Of a DNA stretch of 64,000 nucleotides, positions 18,066 through 29,267 are shown one piece after another. The first letter of the stretch is position 1. Every line of letters begins with the position of its first letter. The stretch lies in contig CACNNQ010000001.1 in assembly GCA_902621855.1 (NCBI GenBank), positions 434,001 to 498,000 on the forward strand, read 5' to 3'. The DNA comes from an uncultured Alphaproteobacteria bacterium. GTDB taxonomy: Bacteria > Pseudomonadota > Alphaproteobacteria > HIMB59 > GCA-002718135. The notes under the pieces were generated by a model. The model was given only the letters and a program-made list of their open reading frames with translations, did not search any database and had not been told where the DNA came from. A program made the position numbers and the translations under genes.

Positions 18066-18725
18066 ATGAGTGAAACATTTGAAATTGCAAGAAAAAATAT
18101 GGTTGTTAATCAGTTAAGGCCAAACAAAATTAAAGAAGAAAATATCTTAAAAATATTTGAAAATACTCCTAAAGAAAATTATTTAGATGTTAGTTTAGGT
18201 AAAAATTGTTACTTAGATAATAATTTAGATATAACTGATAAAAGAGGATATCTTAAAAATTTACACTTAGCTCAAATTATAAAATATTCCAAAATTTTAC
18301 CAAATGATAAGGTATTGCATATAGGTGGTTTAACGGGCTACTTTTCTGCTCTTATTAGTTCATTATGTAAAGAACTTCATGTAATAGAAGAAAATAGAGA
18401 ATTATTTAAATTATTAGAACATAATATTGGTAAAACTGATATTAATAACATTAACTTATTTAATAAAAATTTATTAGATGGATTAGTTAGTAAGGCCCCT
18501 TTTAATTTAATTGTTATTGATGCACCTATTTTTAAAATAACTGATAACATAAAGAAGCAGTTAGTAATGAATGGCGGAAGGTTAATATATATTAAAAAAA
18601 TATATGATAATTTAGGTAAAGCTTATAAAATTATAAGAAATGAAGATTTGTATTCATCTGAGTATTTATTTGATGTAATGAGTAGTTATCAAATTCAAGA
18701 ACAACAAGAGAATTTTAAATTTTAG
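18066..18725 (+). CDS. Protein-L-isoaspartate methyltransferase-like protein
   Basis: A 219-residue protein related to protein-L-isoaspartate O-methyltransferase. It has ARKNMVVNQLRPNKI near the N-terminus, the form found upstream of tolC in many alphaproteobacteria, and a Rossmann strand VLHIGGLTGYFSALIS in the SAM-binding position. The usual acidic GxGxG loop is degenerate (GGLTG), so activity is uncertain. A second, more canonical pcm gene lies at 33.3 kb. The stop directly precedes the tolC ATG. Confidence 0.8.
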   Translation: MSETFEIARKNMVVNQLRPNKIKEENILKIFENTPKENYLDVSLGKNCYLDNNLDITDKRGYLKNLHLAQIIKYSKILPNDKVLHIGGLTGYFSALISSLCKELHVIEENRELFKLLEHNIGKTDINNINLFNKNLLDGLVSKAPFNLIVIDAPIFKITDNIKKQLVMNGGRLIYIKKIYDNLGKAYKIIRNEDLYSSEYLFDVMSSYQIQEQQENFKF

Positions 18726-20012
18726 ATGAGAATATTTATATTATTGTTATTACTTATTTATTCTAAATCTTTATTTGCTTTATCGATTGATGATTCTGTA
18801 AAAAGTACCATCGCTAATAATTTAAAGGTAAAAATTGCTTTTGAAAAATTGAATGAAAGCAAAGAAACTATTGAAATAGCTATTGGAAAAAAACTTCCTA
18901 CAGTTACCGGTACAATTTCTGGCACCTATAGTATAAGCGATACAACATCAGCAACCGGTGCATCAACAACACCAGAAACTTTAACAGATAAGTACAAAAT
19001 TAGTATTACTCAAAATTTGTACGATGGTGGTGAAAAAAATTTAGAAATTGAAAGATCAAAAATTATTTATGAAAATGCCGTAATAAACTTTTATAAAACA
19101 GTCCAAGATCTATCTTTAACAGCAGTAGAAGGCTATTTGACAGTTATAAATTATCAAAAATCTTTAGATGCTTCTGAAAAGAACTTTGATTCTGTTTCAA
19201 GATTTTTAGAGGAAGTTAAATTAAAATATGAATTAGGATCAGCAACCATAACAGAACTTAAAAATGCTGAGAGTGCTTTTTCAATAGCTGAAACAAATCT
19301 TTTTTCAGCTGAACAAAACTACAAAGTAAGTTTAACAACATTTAAATCAATTGTTGGTAAAGAAGCTATTAATTTAGAAGATTATATAAATATTGAAAAT
19401 GATTTAATTTTTGAAAATATACTATCTGAAGTTTATAAAAATAATTTTAATATTTTAATTGCTCAAAATAATATAAAAATTAAAAAACTTGATCTCTCAA
19501 AAGAAAAAAGTTCTAATAGACCATCATTAGATATAACTGCTTCATCAGAGTACTCTGATGGTTCACGAATTGATGCTGGGGTTGAAAATACTAATGCATC
19601 TATAGGGTTAACTTTAACAATTCCTATATTTCAGCAAAATATCGACAAATCAGATATTAGAAAAATTAATTCTCAAATTTTACAAACAGAAATTGAGTTT
19701 GATGATCTCAAAGAAAGTTTGAATATTGAAGCATTAAACTATTATAAAAACTTTTTAGTTAGCAAATCAAATTTAAATTCATCTTTATTAACAATAGAGT
19801 ATGCAAATACTCTTCTTCAAAGCACTCAGGAGGAATACAATCTTGGGACAAAATCTATAACTGATCTAATAGAGGCAGAAACTAATCTTTTAAACGCTAA
19901 TGTTGAATATTTTAATGCAAATAAAAACTATCTGATTAATTATTTTAATTTATTAGCTCTAGATGGGTCACTTATTAAATTATTTGAGGAGTATCTTCCT
20001 AGCTATAATTAA
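18726..20012 (+). CDS. tolC: TolC-family outer-membrane efflux protein
   Basis: A 428-residue outer-membrane factor. The signal peptide (MRIFILLLLLIYSKSLFA) ends near residue 18. Two similar halves of long helices follow, with the repeats LKYELGSATITELKNAESAF and EEYNLGTKSITDLIEAETNLL. These LG-T/S-x-TEL turns are the TolC hallmark. It forms a trimeric channel used by drug exporters and type I secretion. The order pcm-like, tolC, DUF2497, valS is conserved in alphaproteobacteria. Confidence 0.93.
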   Translation: MRIFILLLLLIYSKSLFALSIDDSVKSTIANNLKVKIAFEKLNESKETIEIAIGKKLPTVTGTISGTYSISDTTSATGASTTPETLTDKYKISITQNLYDGGEKNLEIERSKIIYENAVINFYKTVQDLSLTAVEGYLTVINYQKSLDASEKNFDSVSRFLEEVKLKYELGSATITELKNAESAFSIAETNLFSAEQNYKVSLTTFKSIVGKEAINLEDYINIENDLIFENILSEVYKNNFNILIAQNNIKIKKLDLSKEKSSNRPSLDITASSEYSDGSRIDAGVENTNASIGLTLTIPIFQQNIDKSDIRKINSQILQTEIEFDDLKESLNIEALNYYKNFLVSKSNLNSSLLTIEYANTLLQSTQEEYNLGTKSITDLIEAETNLLNANVEYFNANKNYLINYFNLLALDGSLIKLFEEYLPSYN

Positions 20013-20049
20013 AGTTTTATTAATTTAATTAAACATTTATAATGCATAT

Positions 20050-20334
20050 ATGAATACAAAAAATTCTATCAATGAATCTCTTGAAATCATACGAAGAGCA
20101 CTCGAAGATGATATAAATGATTCAGATAAAGATTTATCATCCAATATTTTGAAACTTAACCAAAAGGTTAATAGTGATGGTACAATAAAATTACTTCAAA
20201 AAAATGAAGATATAAATAATGAAATTAATGATATTATAGACCAAAAACTCTCCTATCTTGTAGAAAATAAAATTGAAAAAATACTTGATGAGAAAATCCC
20301 AAAAATATTAAAAAATTATTTCGATACAAAATAG
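20050..20334 (+). CDS. Short PopZ-like protein (DUF2497 type)
   Basis: A 94-residue, highly charged, helical protein. The N-terminal SINESLEIIRRALEDD helix and the C-terminal helices LSYLVENKIEKILDEKIPKIL match the layout of DUF2497/PopZ proteins, which also lie between tolC and valS in many alphaproteobacteria. PopZ forms the polar scaffold that anchors the chromosome origin. The central proline-rich linker of Caulobacter PopZ (177 residues) is almost absent. Assignment rests on position and helix pattern. Confidence 0.65.
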   Translation: MNTKNSINESLEIIRRALEDDINDSDKDLSSNILKLNQKVNSDGTIKLLQKNEDINNEINDIIDQKLSYLVENKIEKILDEKIPKILKNYFDTK

Positions 20335-20339
20335 TTACG

Positions 20340-22967
20340 ATGCAACTTGATAAATTTTTTGATTTTTTAAAAGATGAAAAAAATCTTTATTCGCAATGGG
20401 AGCAATCAAATTGTTTTAAACCAAAAAAAGGAGGTGAGCCTTATTCTATAATGATGCCACCACCTAATGTTACAGGTAGCTTACATATGGGCCATGCTTT
20501 AACTTTTACTATTCAGGATATATTAATCAGATATCATAGAATGAAGGGTATGGAAGTATTGTGGCAAGCAGGGACAGATCATGCAGGAATAGCTACTCAG
20601 ATGGTGGTTGAAAGAAAATTAAGTGAGTCAAACCTAGATCGACGATCTCTGGGTAGAGAAAAGTTTATTGAAAAAGTATGGGAATGGAAAAAAGAGTCGG
20701 GTGGTCAGATAAGCAATCAATTAAGAAGACTTGGTGCTTCTGCAGATTGGTCAAGAGAGAGATTTACTATGGATGAAGGTCTTTCTAATGCAGTTAAGAA
20801 AGTTTTTGTTAATTTATTTAATGATGGGATTATTTATAAAGATAAGAGATTGGTTAATTGGGATCCTAAACTTTTAACTGCTATTTCTGATCTAGAAGTA
20901 GAGCAAAGAGATACTGAAGGAAGTTTATGGCATATTAAATATCCTATAGATGAAAATAATCATATCATTGTTGCAACAACAAGACCTGAGACAATGTTAG
21001 GTGATACTGCAGTTGCCGTTCATCCAGATGATGAAAAATATAAAAATCTAATTGGCAAATTTTGTAACTTACCAATTTCAAATAAGAAAATCCCAATCAT
21101 TGCTGATGAATATGCAGATCCTGAAAAAGGTTCTGGAGCTGTAAAAATTACACCTGCACATGACTTTAATGATTTCGAGGTAGGAAAGAGACATGATTTA
21201 GAATTTATTAATATTTTTGATGAAAATGCTAAACTGAACTCAAATGTGCCTGAAGAATTTCAAAATTTAGATCGATTTGAAGCAAGAAAACTAATTTTAA
21301 AAAAATTAGATGAAATGAATTTATTAATTAAAGAAGAAAAACAGCAAATGGTCATACCATATGGTGATAGATCAGGTGTTGTTATTGAGCCATGGCTGAC
21401 AGATCAATGGTTTTGTGATGCAAAAAAATTATCAGTTGATCCATTATCAGCTGTTAAAGATAATAGTTCTAAATTTATTCCCAAACAATGGGAAAATACA
21501 TTTTATAATTGGATGGAAAATATTCAACCGTGGTGTATTTCAAGACAGTTATGGTGGGGACATCAAATTCCTGCATGGTATGGCCCTGATAATAAATATT
21601 TTGTTAGTGAAAATCTAGAAGGGGCACAAAATCAAGCAAAAGAATTTTATGGAAAGGATGTTGAGCTTAGACAAGATGAAGACGTACTAGATACTTGGTT
21701 TTCTTCTGCTCTATGGACATTCTCTACTTTAGATTGGCCAAATAAAACGTATGAATTAGATAAATTTTATCCTGGTAACGTTTTGGTTACTGGTTTTGAT
21801 ATCATATTTTTTTGGGTTGCGCGGATGATGATGATGGGTTCTTATTTTATGAAGGAAACTCCATTTAAAGATATTTATATTCATCCTTTAATACGTGATG
21901 AAAAAGGACAAAAAATGTCTAAATCAAAAGGGAACATCATTGATCCTTTAGATTTATTAGACAAATATGGCGCTGATACATTAAGATTTACACTAACAGC
22001 ACTATTAAATCCTGGACGAGATGTAAAATTATCTGAAGCTAGAGTTAAAGGATATAAGTCATTCACAAATAAAATTTGGAATGCTGGAAAATTTTTACAA
22101 TTGAACAATTCAATTTTTATAGATGATATTTCAATTGATTCAATTATTTTTGATGCAAACAAATGGATAATAAAAGAATTGAATGATTTGAACACTCAAC
22201 TTGATCAATTAACTAAAAAGTATTTGTTTCATGAAATAGCTAATAAAATTTATCATTTCGTATGGCATACTTATTGTGATTGGTACATTGAAATTATTAA
22301 ACAAAATTTTGAAAATGAAAAATTTGCTGATGAGATTAAAAAAGTTTCTGGATGGACATTTATTCAAGTTTTAAAGATCATACATCCCATTATGCCATTT
22401 ATAAGTGAAAAATTATGGAGATCTTTAGTTGACGATAAATCATATTTAATGAACCAAGTTTTTCAAAATTATTCAACATCTAATTCTTTTAATAATTCTA
22501 AAAAAAACTTCCAAATTTTTATTGAATTCATAACATCTATAAGAAATTTGAGATCAGAACTAAATATACCCTATAAACAATTAATTAATATCTCTATAGA
22601 AGCAAAAAATGAAGAACTTAATAATTTTCTAATTGCCTATAAAAATGAAATAAGTAATTTTTTAAAAACCAATGATATTAGTTTTGATAAAATTCAACCT
22701 AATAAGAATTCAGCTTTAATTGTGTTAACATCATTATCGGTTTTAATCCCTTTAGATGGTATTATTGACTCAGAAGCAGAACTAAAAAAATTAAATAAGA
22801 AAAAGCAAGTTGAGCAAGAAAAATTTAATAAAGTTAATGACAAATTAAAAAATGATAACTTCATGAATAAAGCTTCAGAAGAAATTATTAATAAATTCAA
22901 AAATGAGGCAAATATTTATAAATCTTCTATTGAAAAAATTGATCAAATAATAAATACTATCAAATAG
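20340..22967 (+). CDS. valS: Valyl-tRNA synthetase
   Basis: An 875-residue class I synthetase. The HIGH motif is in [16 protein letters not shown], the editing domain contains [17 protein letters not shown], and the KMSKS motif is in [13 protein letters not shown]. The C-terminal coiled-coil tRNA-binding arm is visible as a lysine-rich helix after residue 810. It charges tRNA-Val. It starts five bases after the PopZ-like gene and ends one base before ilvD. Confidence 0.97.
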   Translation: MQLDKFFDFLKDEKNLYSQWEQSNCFKPKKGGEPYSIMMPPPNVTGSLHMGHALTFTIQDILIRYHRMKGMEVLWQAGTDHAGIATQMVVERKLSESNLDRRSLGREKFIEKVWEWKKESGGQISNQLRRLGASADWSRERFTMDEGLSNAVKKVFVNLFNDGIIYKDKRLVNWDPKLLTAISDLEVEQRDTEGSLWHIKYPIDENNHIIVATTRPETMLGDTAVAVHPDDEKYKNLIGKFCNLPISNKKIPIIADEYADPEKGSGAVKITPAHDFNDFEVGKRHDLEFINIFDENAKLNSNVPEEFQNLDRFEARKLILKKLDEMNLLIKEEKQQMVIPYGDRSGVVIEPWLTDQWFCDAKKLSVDPLSAVKDNSSKFIPKQWENTFYNWMENIQPWCISRQLWWGHQIPAWYGPDNKYFVSENLEGAQNQAKEFYGKDVELRQDEDVLDTWFSSALWTFSTLDWPNKTYELDKFYPGNVLVTGFDIIFFWVARMMMMGSYFMKETPFKDIYIHPLIRDEKGQKMSKSKGNIIDPLDLLDKYGADTLRFTLTALLNPGRDVKLSEARVKGYKSFTNKIWNAGKFLQLNNSIFIDDISIDSIIFDANKWIIKELNDLNTQLDQLTKKYLFHEIANKIYHFVWHTYCDWYIEIIKQNFENEKFADEIKKVSGWTFIQVLKIIHPIMPFISEKLWRSLVDDKSYLMNQVFQNYSTSNSFNNSKKNFQIFIEFITSIRNLRSELNIPYKQLINISIEAKNEELNNFLIAYKNEISNFLKTNDISFDKIQPNKNSALIVLTSLSVLIPLDGIIDSEAELKKLNKKKQVEQEKFNKVNDKLKNDNFMNKASEEIINKFKNEANIYKSSIEKIDQIINTIK

Positions 22968-22968
22968 A

Positions 22969-24699
22969 ATGGAAGATAAGGGTTCAAATAGAAAATCTAA
23001 TCTACCTAGTAGATATGTTAGTGTAGGGCCTAAAAGTGCACCTCATAGATCTTATTATTATGCTATGGGTTTGAAAGAACATGAAATTTATCAACCATTT
23101 GTTGGTGTTGTTAGCACCTGGAATGAATCAGCTCCTTGCAACATTACTCTTCAAGATCAAGCGCAACATGTGAAGACAGGTGTCAAAGATGCTGGAGGTA
23201 CACCAAGAGAATTTACAACTATAACAGTAACAGATGGAATTGCCATGGGCCATGAGGCAATGAAATCCTCTCTTATTAGTAGAGAAGTTATTGCAGATTC
23301 CATTGAATTATCTGTGAGAGGCCACTGTTATGATGCAATAGTTGGACTAGCTGGCTGTGATAAATCTTTGCCAGGTTTAATGATGGCTATGGTTAGATTA
23401 AATGTACCATCTGTATTCATATATGGGGGTTCAATCTTACCAGGAAAATACAAGGGTAAAGATGTTACTGTTATTGATGTCTTTGAAGCAGTTGGAAAAC
23501 ATGCTGCTGGAACTATCTCAGATCAAGATTTAAAAGATATTGAACAAGTTGCTTGCCCATCTGCTGGATCGTGTGGAGGTCAGTTTACAGCAAATACAAT
23601 GGCATGTATTTCTGAAGCAGTTGGTTTAGCTCTAACAAATTCAGCAATGCCACCAGCAGTAAATACTGAAGAAAGAAAAGCTTATGGTGAAAAGAGTGGT
23701 AAAGCCATAATGAATTTATTAGAAAAGAATATAAGACCAAGGGATATTGTAACTATTGATTCATTAGTAAACGCTGCAAGAGTAGTTGCAGCTACTGGAG
23801 GTTCAACTAATGCAGCACTCCATCTTCCTGCAATAGCTAATGAAGCGGGTTTAAAATTTACATTAAGAGATGTTGTAGAAATTTATAATTCGACTCCTTA
23901 TATTGGAGACATGCAACCCGGTGGAAAGTACGTTGCTAAAGATTTATATGATGTAGGTGGTGTGCCAGTTGTTATAAAATCTTTATTAGATGGTGGTTAT
24001 ATAAACGGAGACTGCATAACTGTTACAGGAAAAACAATAGCTGAAAATCATAAAGAAGTAATATTTCCTACAAATCAAGATGTTGTTTATAAATGTGATA
24101 ATCCAATTAGTGAAAATAGTTCAGTTGTAGGGTTGTGGGGTAACCTTGCTCCAGATGGATGTATATCAAAAATAGCAGGTTTAAAAAATTTAACTTTTAA
24201 AGGAAAAGCTAAATGTTTTGACTCAGAAGAAGATGCTTTAACCGCAGTTTTAAAAAATGAAATTAAAGCAGGAGATGCTGTAATAATTAGATATGAAGGT
24301 CCTAAAGGAGGACCTGGTATGCGTGAAATGCTTTCAACAACAGGTGCAATATATGGTCAAGGGTTAGGTGAAACTGTTGCTTTAATTACAGACGGACGGT
24401 TTTCAGGAGGCACAAGAGGATTTTGCATTGGTCATGTAGGACCAGAAGCAGCTGTAGGAGGTATGATAGGTTTACTTAAAGATGGCGATGAGATTGTTAT
24501 TGATGCTGTAAAAGGCGAAATCAACGTTACTCTTTCAGATCAAGAAATAGAAAAGAGAAAAAAAGATTGGAAGCCAAGAAAAACTAATCATAATTCTGGA
24601 TCTATATGGAAATATTCTCAAACTGTTGGGCCAGCTTACGAGGGTGCTGTTACTCAACCAGGAGCAAAAGACGAAACGCATACATACGCTGATATTTAA
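22969..24699 (+). CDS. ilvD: Dihydroxy-acid dehydratase
   Basis: A 576-residue IlvD/Edd-family iron-sulfur dehydratase that makes the 2-oxo acid precursors of valine, isoleucine and leucine. Cluster cysteines are in [23 protein letters not shown] and [16 protein letters not shown]. It also has the magnesium/substrate segment [20 protein letters not shown]. The long C-terminal form suits dihydroxy-acid dehydratase better than phosphogluconate dehydratase. Its end faces the xth gene tail to tail, two bases apart. Confidence 0.94.
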   Translation: MEDKGSNRKSNLPSRYVSVGPKSAPHRSYYYAMGLKEHEIYQPFVGVVSTWNESAPCNITLQDQAQHVKTGVKDAGGTPREFTTITVTDGIAMGHEAMKSSLISREVIADSIELSVRGHCYDAIVGLAGCDKSLPGLMMAMVRLNVPSVFIYGGSILPGKYKGKDVTVIDVFEAVGKHAAGTISDQDLKDIEQVACPSAGSCGGQFTANTMACISEAVGLALTNSAMPPAVNTEERKAYGEKSGKAIMNLLEKNIRPRDIVTIDSLVNAARVVAATGGSTNAALHLPAIANEAGLKFTLRDVVEIYNSTPYIGDMQPGGKYVAKDLYDVGGVPVVIKSLLDGGYINGDCITVTGKTIAENHKEVIFPTNQDVVYKCDNPISENSSVVGLWGNLAPDGCISKIAGLKNLTFKGKAKCFDSEEDALTAVLKNEIKAGDAVIIRYEGPKGGPGMREMLSTTGAIYGQGLGETVALITDGRFSGGTRGFCIGHVGPEAAVGGMIGLLKDGDEIVIDAVKGEINVTLSDQEIEKRKKDWKPRKTNHNSGSIWKYSQTVGPAYEGAVTQPGAKDETHTYADI

Positions 24700-24701
24700 T
24701 A

Positions 24702-25487
24702 TTAATTAACTAATTCAATCGTAACTGGGGTGTGATCAGAAGCTTTTTCCCATCCTCTTGGTTCACGATTAACATTAACTGATTTAATCAAATCAGTTAT
24801 TTCTGGTGTAGTAAGAAAATGATCAATTCGTAGACCATTTCCTTTTTGCCAATTTCCACCTCTATAACCCCAAAAGGTCCAGTTTGTATTTCCATCAACA
24901 AAGTATTTAACTGTATCAACAAAACCTAAATTCAAAAGATTTCTAAATTTTTCTCTTGTTAATGGATGGGCACAAGCATCATTTTTAAAATTTTCTGGTG
25001 AATACACATCTTCATCATTAGGTATTACATTAAAATCTCCACCTATAATAATTGGTTGATTATTATCAATTAATTCTTCGATATATTTATTAAAATTAAT
25101 CATCCAATCAATTTTATAATCAAATTTTTCTGTTTCAATTGGATTTCCATTTGGAAGATAAATATTTATTAATTTAATTTTATTTTTTATATTTTTTAAA
25201 GATATTTCTGTTTCAATAAATCTGGAATTTACATCTTGGTAATTAGGAATTTTTAAGTTTGAAATTTCAATACTTTTTTTGCTGAGTATGGCTACCCCAT
25301 TCCAAGCTTTTTGCCCATTCACATAACATTTATAATTAATATTTTCTAATTCCTCTTTAGGAAAACTTTCATTAGTACATTTTAATTCTTGAATTAAATA
25401 TAAATCTGATTGATCTTTTTTTATAAATTTTATCAAATGTTCTATTCTTGCATTAACTGAATTTACATTCCATGTTGTAATTTTCAT
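24702..25487 (-). CDS. xth: Exodeoxyribonuclease III (AP endonuclease)
   Basis: A 261-residue endonuclease/exonuclease/phosphatase fold protein. Motifs are TTWNVNSVNAR, LIQELKC with the metal-binding glutamate, GGDFNV, and the final SDHTPV with the catalytic Asp-His. It nicks DNA at abasic sites during base excision repair. It is adjacent to the erpA stop codon and probably forms one transcript with it. Confidence 0.95.
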   Translation of the reverse strand: MKITTWNVNSVNARIEHLIKFIKKDQSDLYLIQELKCTNESFPKEELENINYKCYVNGQKAWNGVAILSKKSIEISNLKIPNYQDVNSRFIETEISLKNIKNKIKLINIYLPNGNPIETEKFDYKIDWMINFNKYIEELIDNNQPIIIGGDFNVIPNDEDVYSPENFKNDACAHPLTREKFRNLLNLGFVDTVKYFVDGNTNWTFWGYRGGNWQKGNGLRIDHFLTTPEITDLIKSVNVNREPRGWEKASDHTPVTIELVN

Positions 25488-25814
25488 TTATATTGAAAAA
25501 GAAGTACCACACCCACATGATGAAGAAGCTAGTGGATTAGAAATTTTAAATGACGATCCAATCAATTCATTAACATAATCAATTTTAGATCCTTTTATTA
25601 ATTCAATTGAAGTTTTATCTATCAATACATCGGCATTTTTATAATTAAAGATTAAATCATCATCATTTGGTTTATCAGAAAAATCAAATTTATATTGAAA
25701 TCCAGCACAACCACCACCTAATACGGTAATTCTGAAATAGTTAGATTTTTCAGAGAGAAGTATCTTGTTGATATGATTCTGAGCACTTTCAGTTACTTCA
25801 ATTATATTGTCCAT
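25488..25814 (-). CDS. erpA: Iron-sulfur cluster insertion protein (ErpA/IscA family)
   Basis: A 108-residue A-type iron-sulfur carrier. The three conserved cysteines are present: C36 in GGGCAGFQYKF, and C100 and C102 in SSCGCGTSF. It passes clusters to client enzymes; ilvD and the dehydrogenases here would be clients. ErpA and IscA cannot be firmly told apart by eye. Its start faces the dgt gene across a 54-base divergent region. Confidence 0.9.
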   Translation of the reverse strand: MDNIIEVTESAQNHINKILLSEKSNYFRITVLGGGCAGFQYKFDFSDKPNDDDLIFNYKNADVLIDKTSIELIKGSKIDYVNELIGSSFKISNPLASSSCGCGTSFSI

Positions 25815-25868
25815 TTATCTAAATATTGTTATTAGTTATTTTTTTACAACTATAATATAAATTTTCTT

Positions 25869-26987
25869 ATGTTCAAACATTTAGCTTCCAATCCATATAA
25901 TTCAAATGGAAGATTATATAATGAGCCAGATGATGATTTGAGAAATCCATTTGAAAGAGATAGAGCTAGAGTTATTCATTCTAATTCATTTAGAAAATTA
26001 AAACACAAAACTCAAGTTTTTATTGAAAGTGAGAGTGATTATTTTAGGACAAGACTAACTCATTCTTTGGAAGTCGCCCAAATATCAAGATCAATTTGTA
26101 GATTGCTTGAATTAAATGAAGATTTAGGTGAAACAGTTGCTCTTGCACATGATTTAGGTCATCCTCCTTTTGGTCATATTGGAGAAGATGCCCTTGATGA
26201 TTCAATGAAAAGTTATGGAGGTTTTAATCATAATGATCAAACTTTAAGAGTATTAACATTTATTGAAAAAAGACATCCTGATTTCGATGGATTAAATCTT
26301 ACATGGGAAAGCTTAGAGGGGATAATTAAACATAATGGCATTTTAATAGATAATTTTCCTTATCACTTAAATAATTATTCAAAATTACATAACCTAAATT
26401 TAACTTATCAACCTTATTTAGAGTCACAGATAGCAAGTATATCTGATGATATTGCATATAATAATCATGATGTAGAGGACGCTATTAGAGCAAATTTAAT
26501 ATCATTAGATGACATTGCAGAATTAAGTTTTTTTAAAAAAATTATAATTAATTTAAAAGATCACTATAAAGATATTCCGGATAAACTTTTAGTATATCAA
26601 GTTTTAAGAAACTCCATATCAAATATGATAAATGATATATATGAAACTACACAAAAAAATATAAATGAGAATAATATAAATTCTATAGATGACATTCGTA
26701 AAAAAAGTAATTTTATTGTTAAATTTTCAAATGAAATGAAAAATAATTGTGACACAATTAAAAGTTTTTTATTTGACAGAGTTTATAATCATAGTCATTT
26801 ATCAGATAAAAGGCAATATTCAAAAAAGGTTATATCAACTTTGTTTACTTATTTCGAAAAAAATAATAATAAACTACCAATAGATTGGAGAAATCAAAAT
26901 ATTGAAATCGAAAGATTAATTTGTGACTATATTTCAGGAATGACAGATAGATTTGCTTTAAATTTATATAAGGAGATAAGTGAATAA
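25869..26987 (+). CDS. dgt: Deoxyguanosinetriphosphate triphosphohydrolase-like HD protein
   Basis: A 372-residue HD-domain phosphohydrolase. It shows SFRKLKHKTQVF, the histidine of RLTHSLEVAQ, the metal-binding pair in ALAHDLGHPPFGHIGE, and ISDDIAYNNHDVED later on. It removes triphosphate from dNTPs. In alphaproteobacteria it stands next to argS, as here; the two genes overlap by eight bases. Confidence 0.92.
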   Translation: MFKHLASNPYNSNGRLYNEPDDDLRNPFERDRARVIHSNSFRKLKHKTQVFIESESDYFRTRLTHSLEVAQISRSICRLLELNEDLGETVALAHDLGHPPFGHIGEDALDDSMKSYGGFNHNDQTLRVLTFIEKRHPDFDGLNLTWESLEGIIKHNGILIDNFPYHLNNYSKLHNLNLTYQPYLESQIASISDDIAYNNHDVEDAIRANLISLDDIAELSFFKKIIINLKDHYKDIPDKLLVYQVLRNSISNMINDIYETTQKNINENNINSIDDIRKKSNFIVKFSNEMKNNCDTIKSFLFDRVYNHSHLSDKRQYSKKVISTLFTYFEKNNNKLPIDWRNQNIEIERLICDYISGMTDRFALNLYKEISE

Positions 26988-28710
26988 TTATATAAAAGAC
27001 CTTTCAGATTTTTTATTTGATTTTACAGACTTTTTAGAGGACAAAAAATATATATCTCCAATTAATAAAAAACAGATAAGTATCGATTACTCTTCTAATA
27101 AAAAAAAAGGTGATTTAGCAACAAATTTTTATTTAATAATTAAAAGAAAAGTTATTAATGAAAACTTTAACATTGAAAAAGAAATTAATGACAGAATTAA
27201 ATTAATTGAATTTATTGATCATTTTTCGATTTCAAAAAATGGATTTATAAATTTTTTTCTAAAAGATGAATTCATATTCAAAAGTTTAAAAGAAATTTAT
27301 AATAAAAATTTTTTAAATAATATAAATTATGGTGAAGATAAAAAAATAAATGTTGAATTTATTTCAGCAAATCCAACTGGTCCTTTACACATTGCTCATA
27401 TAAGAGGCGCCGTGTTTGGAGATGTATTAAGTTCTCTTTATGTTAAAACAGGTTTTAAAGTTACTAGAGAATATTATGTAAATGACGCAGGTTCTCAAAT
27501 TGATAAATTATCACATTCCCTTTTGAAACGATATTTGCAATTATTTGATAAAAAAATTGAATTAGAAGAAGATGAGTATCCAGGTGAATATATAATAGAT
27601 ATTGCTAAAAAAATTAAAAATGAAGATGGTGATAAATGGTTAAATTTCAATCGAGAAGAAACCATTCAATATTTTAAAAATTTTGCATTAAAAAACATTC
27701 TATTAAGCATAAAATCAGATTTAGAATTATTAAATATTAAATTTGATAAATTTACTCATGAAACTGAAATAGAAAAAAGTAAAATTATTGATGAATTATT
27801 TACAATTTTGGATAATAAAAGCCTATTATATAATGGTATTCTTGAAAAACCTAAAGGTGATGATTCTGATTGGGAACCAAGAGAACAGTTACTATTCAGA
27901 TCCTCAAGCTTATTAGATAATGAAGATAGAGCTCTAAAAAAATCAAATGGTGAGTGGACTTATTTTGCAAATGATGCAGCATATCACTTAGATAAGTGTA
28001 AAAGAAATTTTGATGGGTTAGTCAATGTCTGGGGGTCAGATCATATTGGTTATATCCCAAGAATGAATTCTTTGATTAGAGCTATTAAAGATGATGAAAA
28101 TTATTTAAAAATTTTAACTTGCCAGATTGTACGTTTGATCCAAAATAAACAAAAAATTAAAATGTCAAAAAGGTCAGGTAATTTTGTAACATTAGCTAAT
28201 GTTTATTCCAAAGTCGGAAAAGATCCGATTAGATATTACATGATATCTACAAAAAATGAGACAGCAATTGATTTTGATTTAGATGTTGTTGTAGAAAAAA
28301 ATAAAGATAATAAAGTTTTTTATTGTCAATATGCATACGCTAGAGCTTCATCAGTAATAAATAAAACAAATGAATTAGGAATAAAAATTAAAAATAATAG
28401 TAATCTTCTTGCAAAAAATAATTTATCAGTTGAAGAAATAAAATTAATTAAAAAGTTAATTTCTTACCCTTATTTGTTATATCAATCATCTTTTTTCAAT
28501 GAACCACATAGATTAATAAATTATTTGGAAGAAATATCATCTGACTTTCACTCTATTTGGAATAAAGGAAAAGATAATATATCATTTCGTTTTATAGATG
28601 AAAAAAATATTGAAAATACTATTTCAAAATTATTTTGGTTAGAATCATTTAGAGTTGTTTTAAAAGATATTTTTTCAATAATAGATATAGATGCTCCTGA
28701 AAGCATGTGA
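26980..28710 (+). CDS. argS: Arginyl-tRNA synthetase
   Basis: A 576-residue class I synthetase. It has ISANPTGPLHIAHIRGA (HIGH-like) and MSKRSGNFVTL (KMSKS-like), plus the C-terminal anticodon-binding helices with YAYARASSV. A GTG start is used, five bases after the AGGAG ribosome-binding site that lies inside dgt. It charges arginine tRNAs, including the tRNA-Arg(TCT) encoded at 4.6 kb. Confidence 0.96.
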   Translation: MNNYIKDLSDFLFDFTDFLEDKKYISPINKKQISIDYSSNKKKGDLATNFYLIIKRKVINENFNIEKEINDRIKLIEFIDHFSISKNGFINFFLKDEFIFKSLKEIYNKNFLNNINYGEDKKINVEFISANPTGPLHIAHIRGAVFGDVLSSLYVKTGFKVTREYYVNDAGSQIDKLSHSLLKRYLQLFDKKIELEEDEYPGEYIIDIAKKIKNEDGDKWLNFNREETIQYFKNFALKNILLSIKSDLELLNIKFDKFTHETEIEKSKIIDELFTILDNKSLLYNGILEKPKGDDSDWEPREQLLFRSSSLLDNEDRALKKSNGEWTYFANDAAYHLDKCKRNFDGLVNVWGSDHIGYIPRMNSLIRAIKDDENYLKILTCQIVRLIQNKQKIKMSKRSGNFVTLANVYSKVGKDPIRYYMISTKNETAIDFDLDVVVEKNKDNKVFYCQYAYARASSVINKTNELGIKIKNNSNLLAKNNLSVEEIKLIKKLISYPYLLYQSSFFNEPHRLINYLEEISSDFHSIWNKGKDNISFRFIDEKNIENTISKLFWLESFRVVLKDIFSIIDIDAPESM

Positions 28711-29231
28711 TGAAAAAAAAAATTTATTTTAAAAAAAAAAATAATATATTTTATTTAATTATAATCTTAACAATAATTATTGCTTCTTTATTATATTTTT
28801 TATTATTCTTTATATCTATAAATAAACCTTATTTTAAAATCGTAAATAATATAAATGAATACTATTATATTCCAATAGATAAAGGTGGTGAAAAAATCAA
28901 ATATCTTAATAAAAAAAGTATTAATAATGATTATAATACTGATTACCAAAATGATTCAAAAAATAATAATTTTGTAAATTTAGCATTTACTATTCAAATT
29001 TATAGTAATCCAAATTTAATTCTGGTTAAAAAATATAAGGAAAATTTTATAAAACTTAAAAAAGAAATTATTGATGAGAATGATCTTAATATTATTTCAA
29101 TAAAATCTGACATTGGTACTGATTATTTTTTGACTTTTAAAAACTTTTCTATGAAAAAAGATGCTTTAAATTTTTGCAATAATTTTCATATTTTTAATGA
29201 ATGTATTATTATAAATCCATCTGATTTATAA
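28710..29231 (+). CDS. Single-span membrane protein, probable SPOR-like cell-envelope protein
   Basis: A 173-residue protein with a lysine-rich cytoplasmic start, one membrane span (about residues 12-36) and a periplasmic remainder. The final 75 residues (AFTIQIYSNPN...) have the alternating pattern of a SPOR domain, which binds septal peptidoglycan. Alphaproteobacteria place a SPOR protein after argS, which supports this. The sequence itself is poorly conserved, so this is an inference from position and topology. The ATG overlaps the argS stop (TGATG); an in-frame GTG sits three bases earlier. Confidence 0.55.
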   Translation: MKKKIYFKKKNNIFYLIIILTIIIASLLYFLLFFISINKPYFKIVNNINEYYYIPIDKGGEKIKYLNKKSINNDYNTDYQNDSKNNNFVNLAFTIQIYSNPNLILVKKYKENFIKLKKEIIDENDLNIISIKSDIGTDYFLTFKNFSMKKDALNFCNNFHIFNECIIINPSDL

Positions 29232-29267
29232 TTTTGAAGAATCTTGAAAATATTGGTATAAAAAAAA

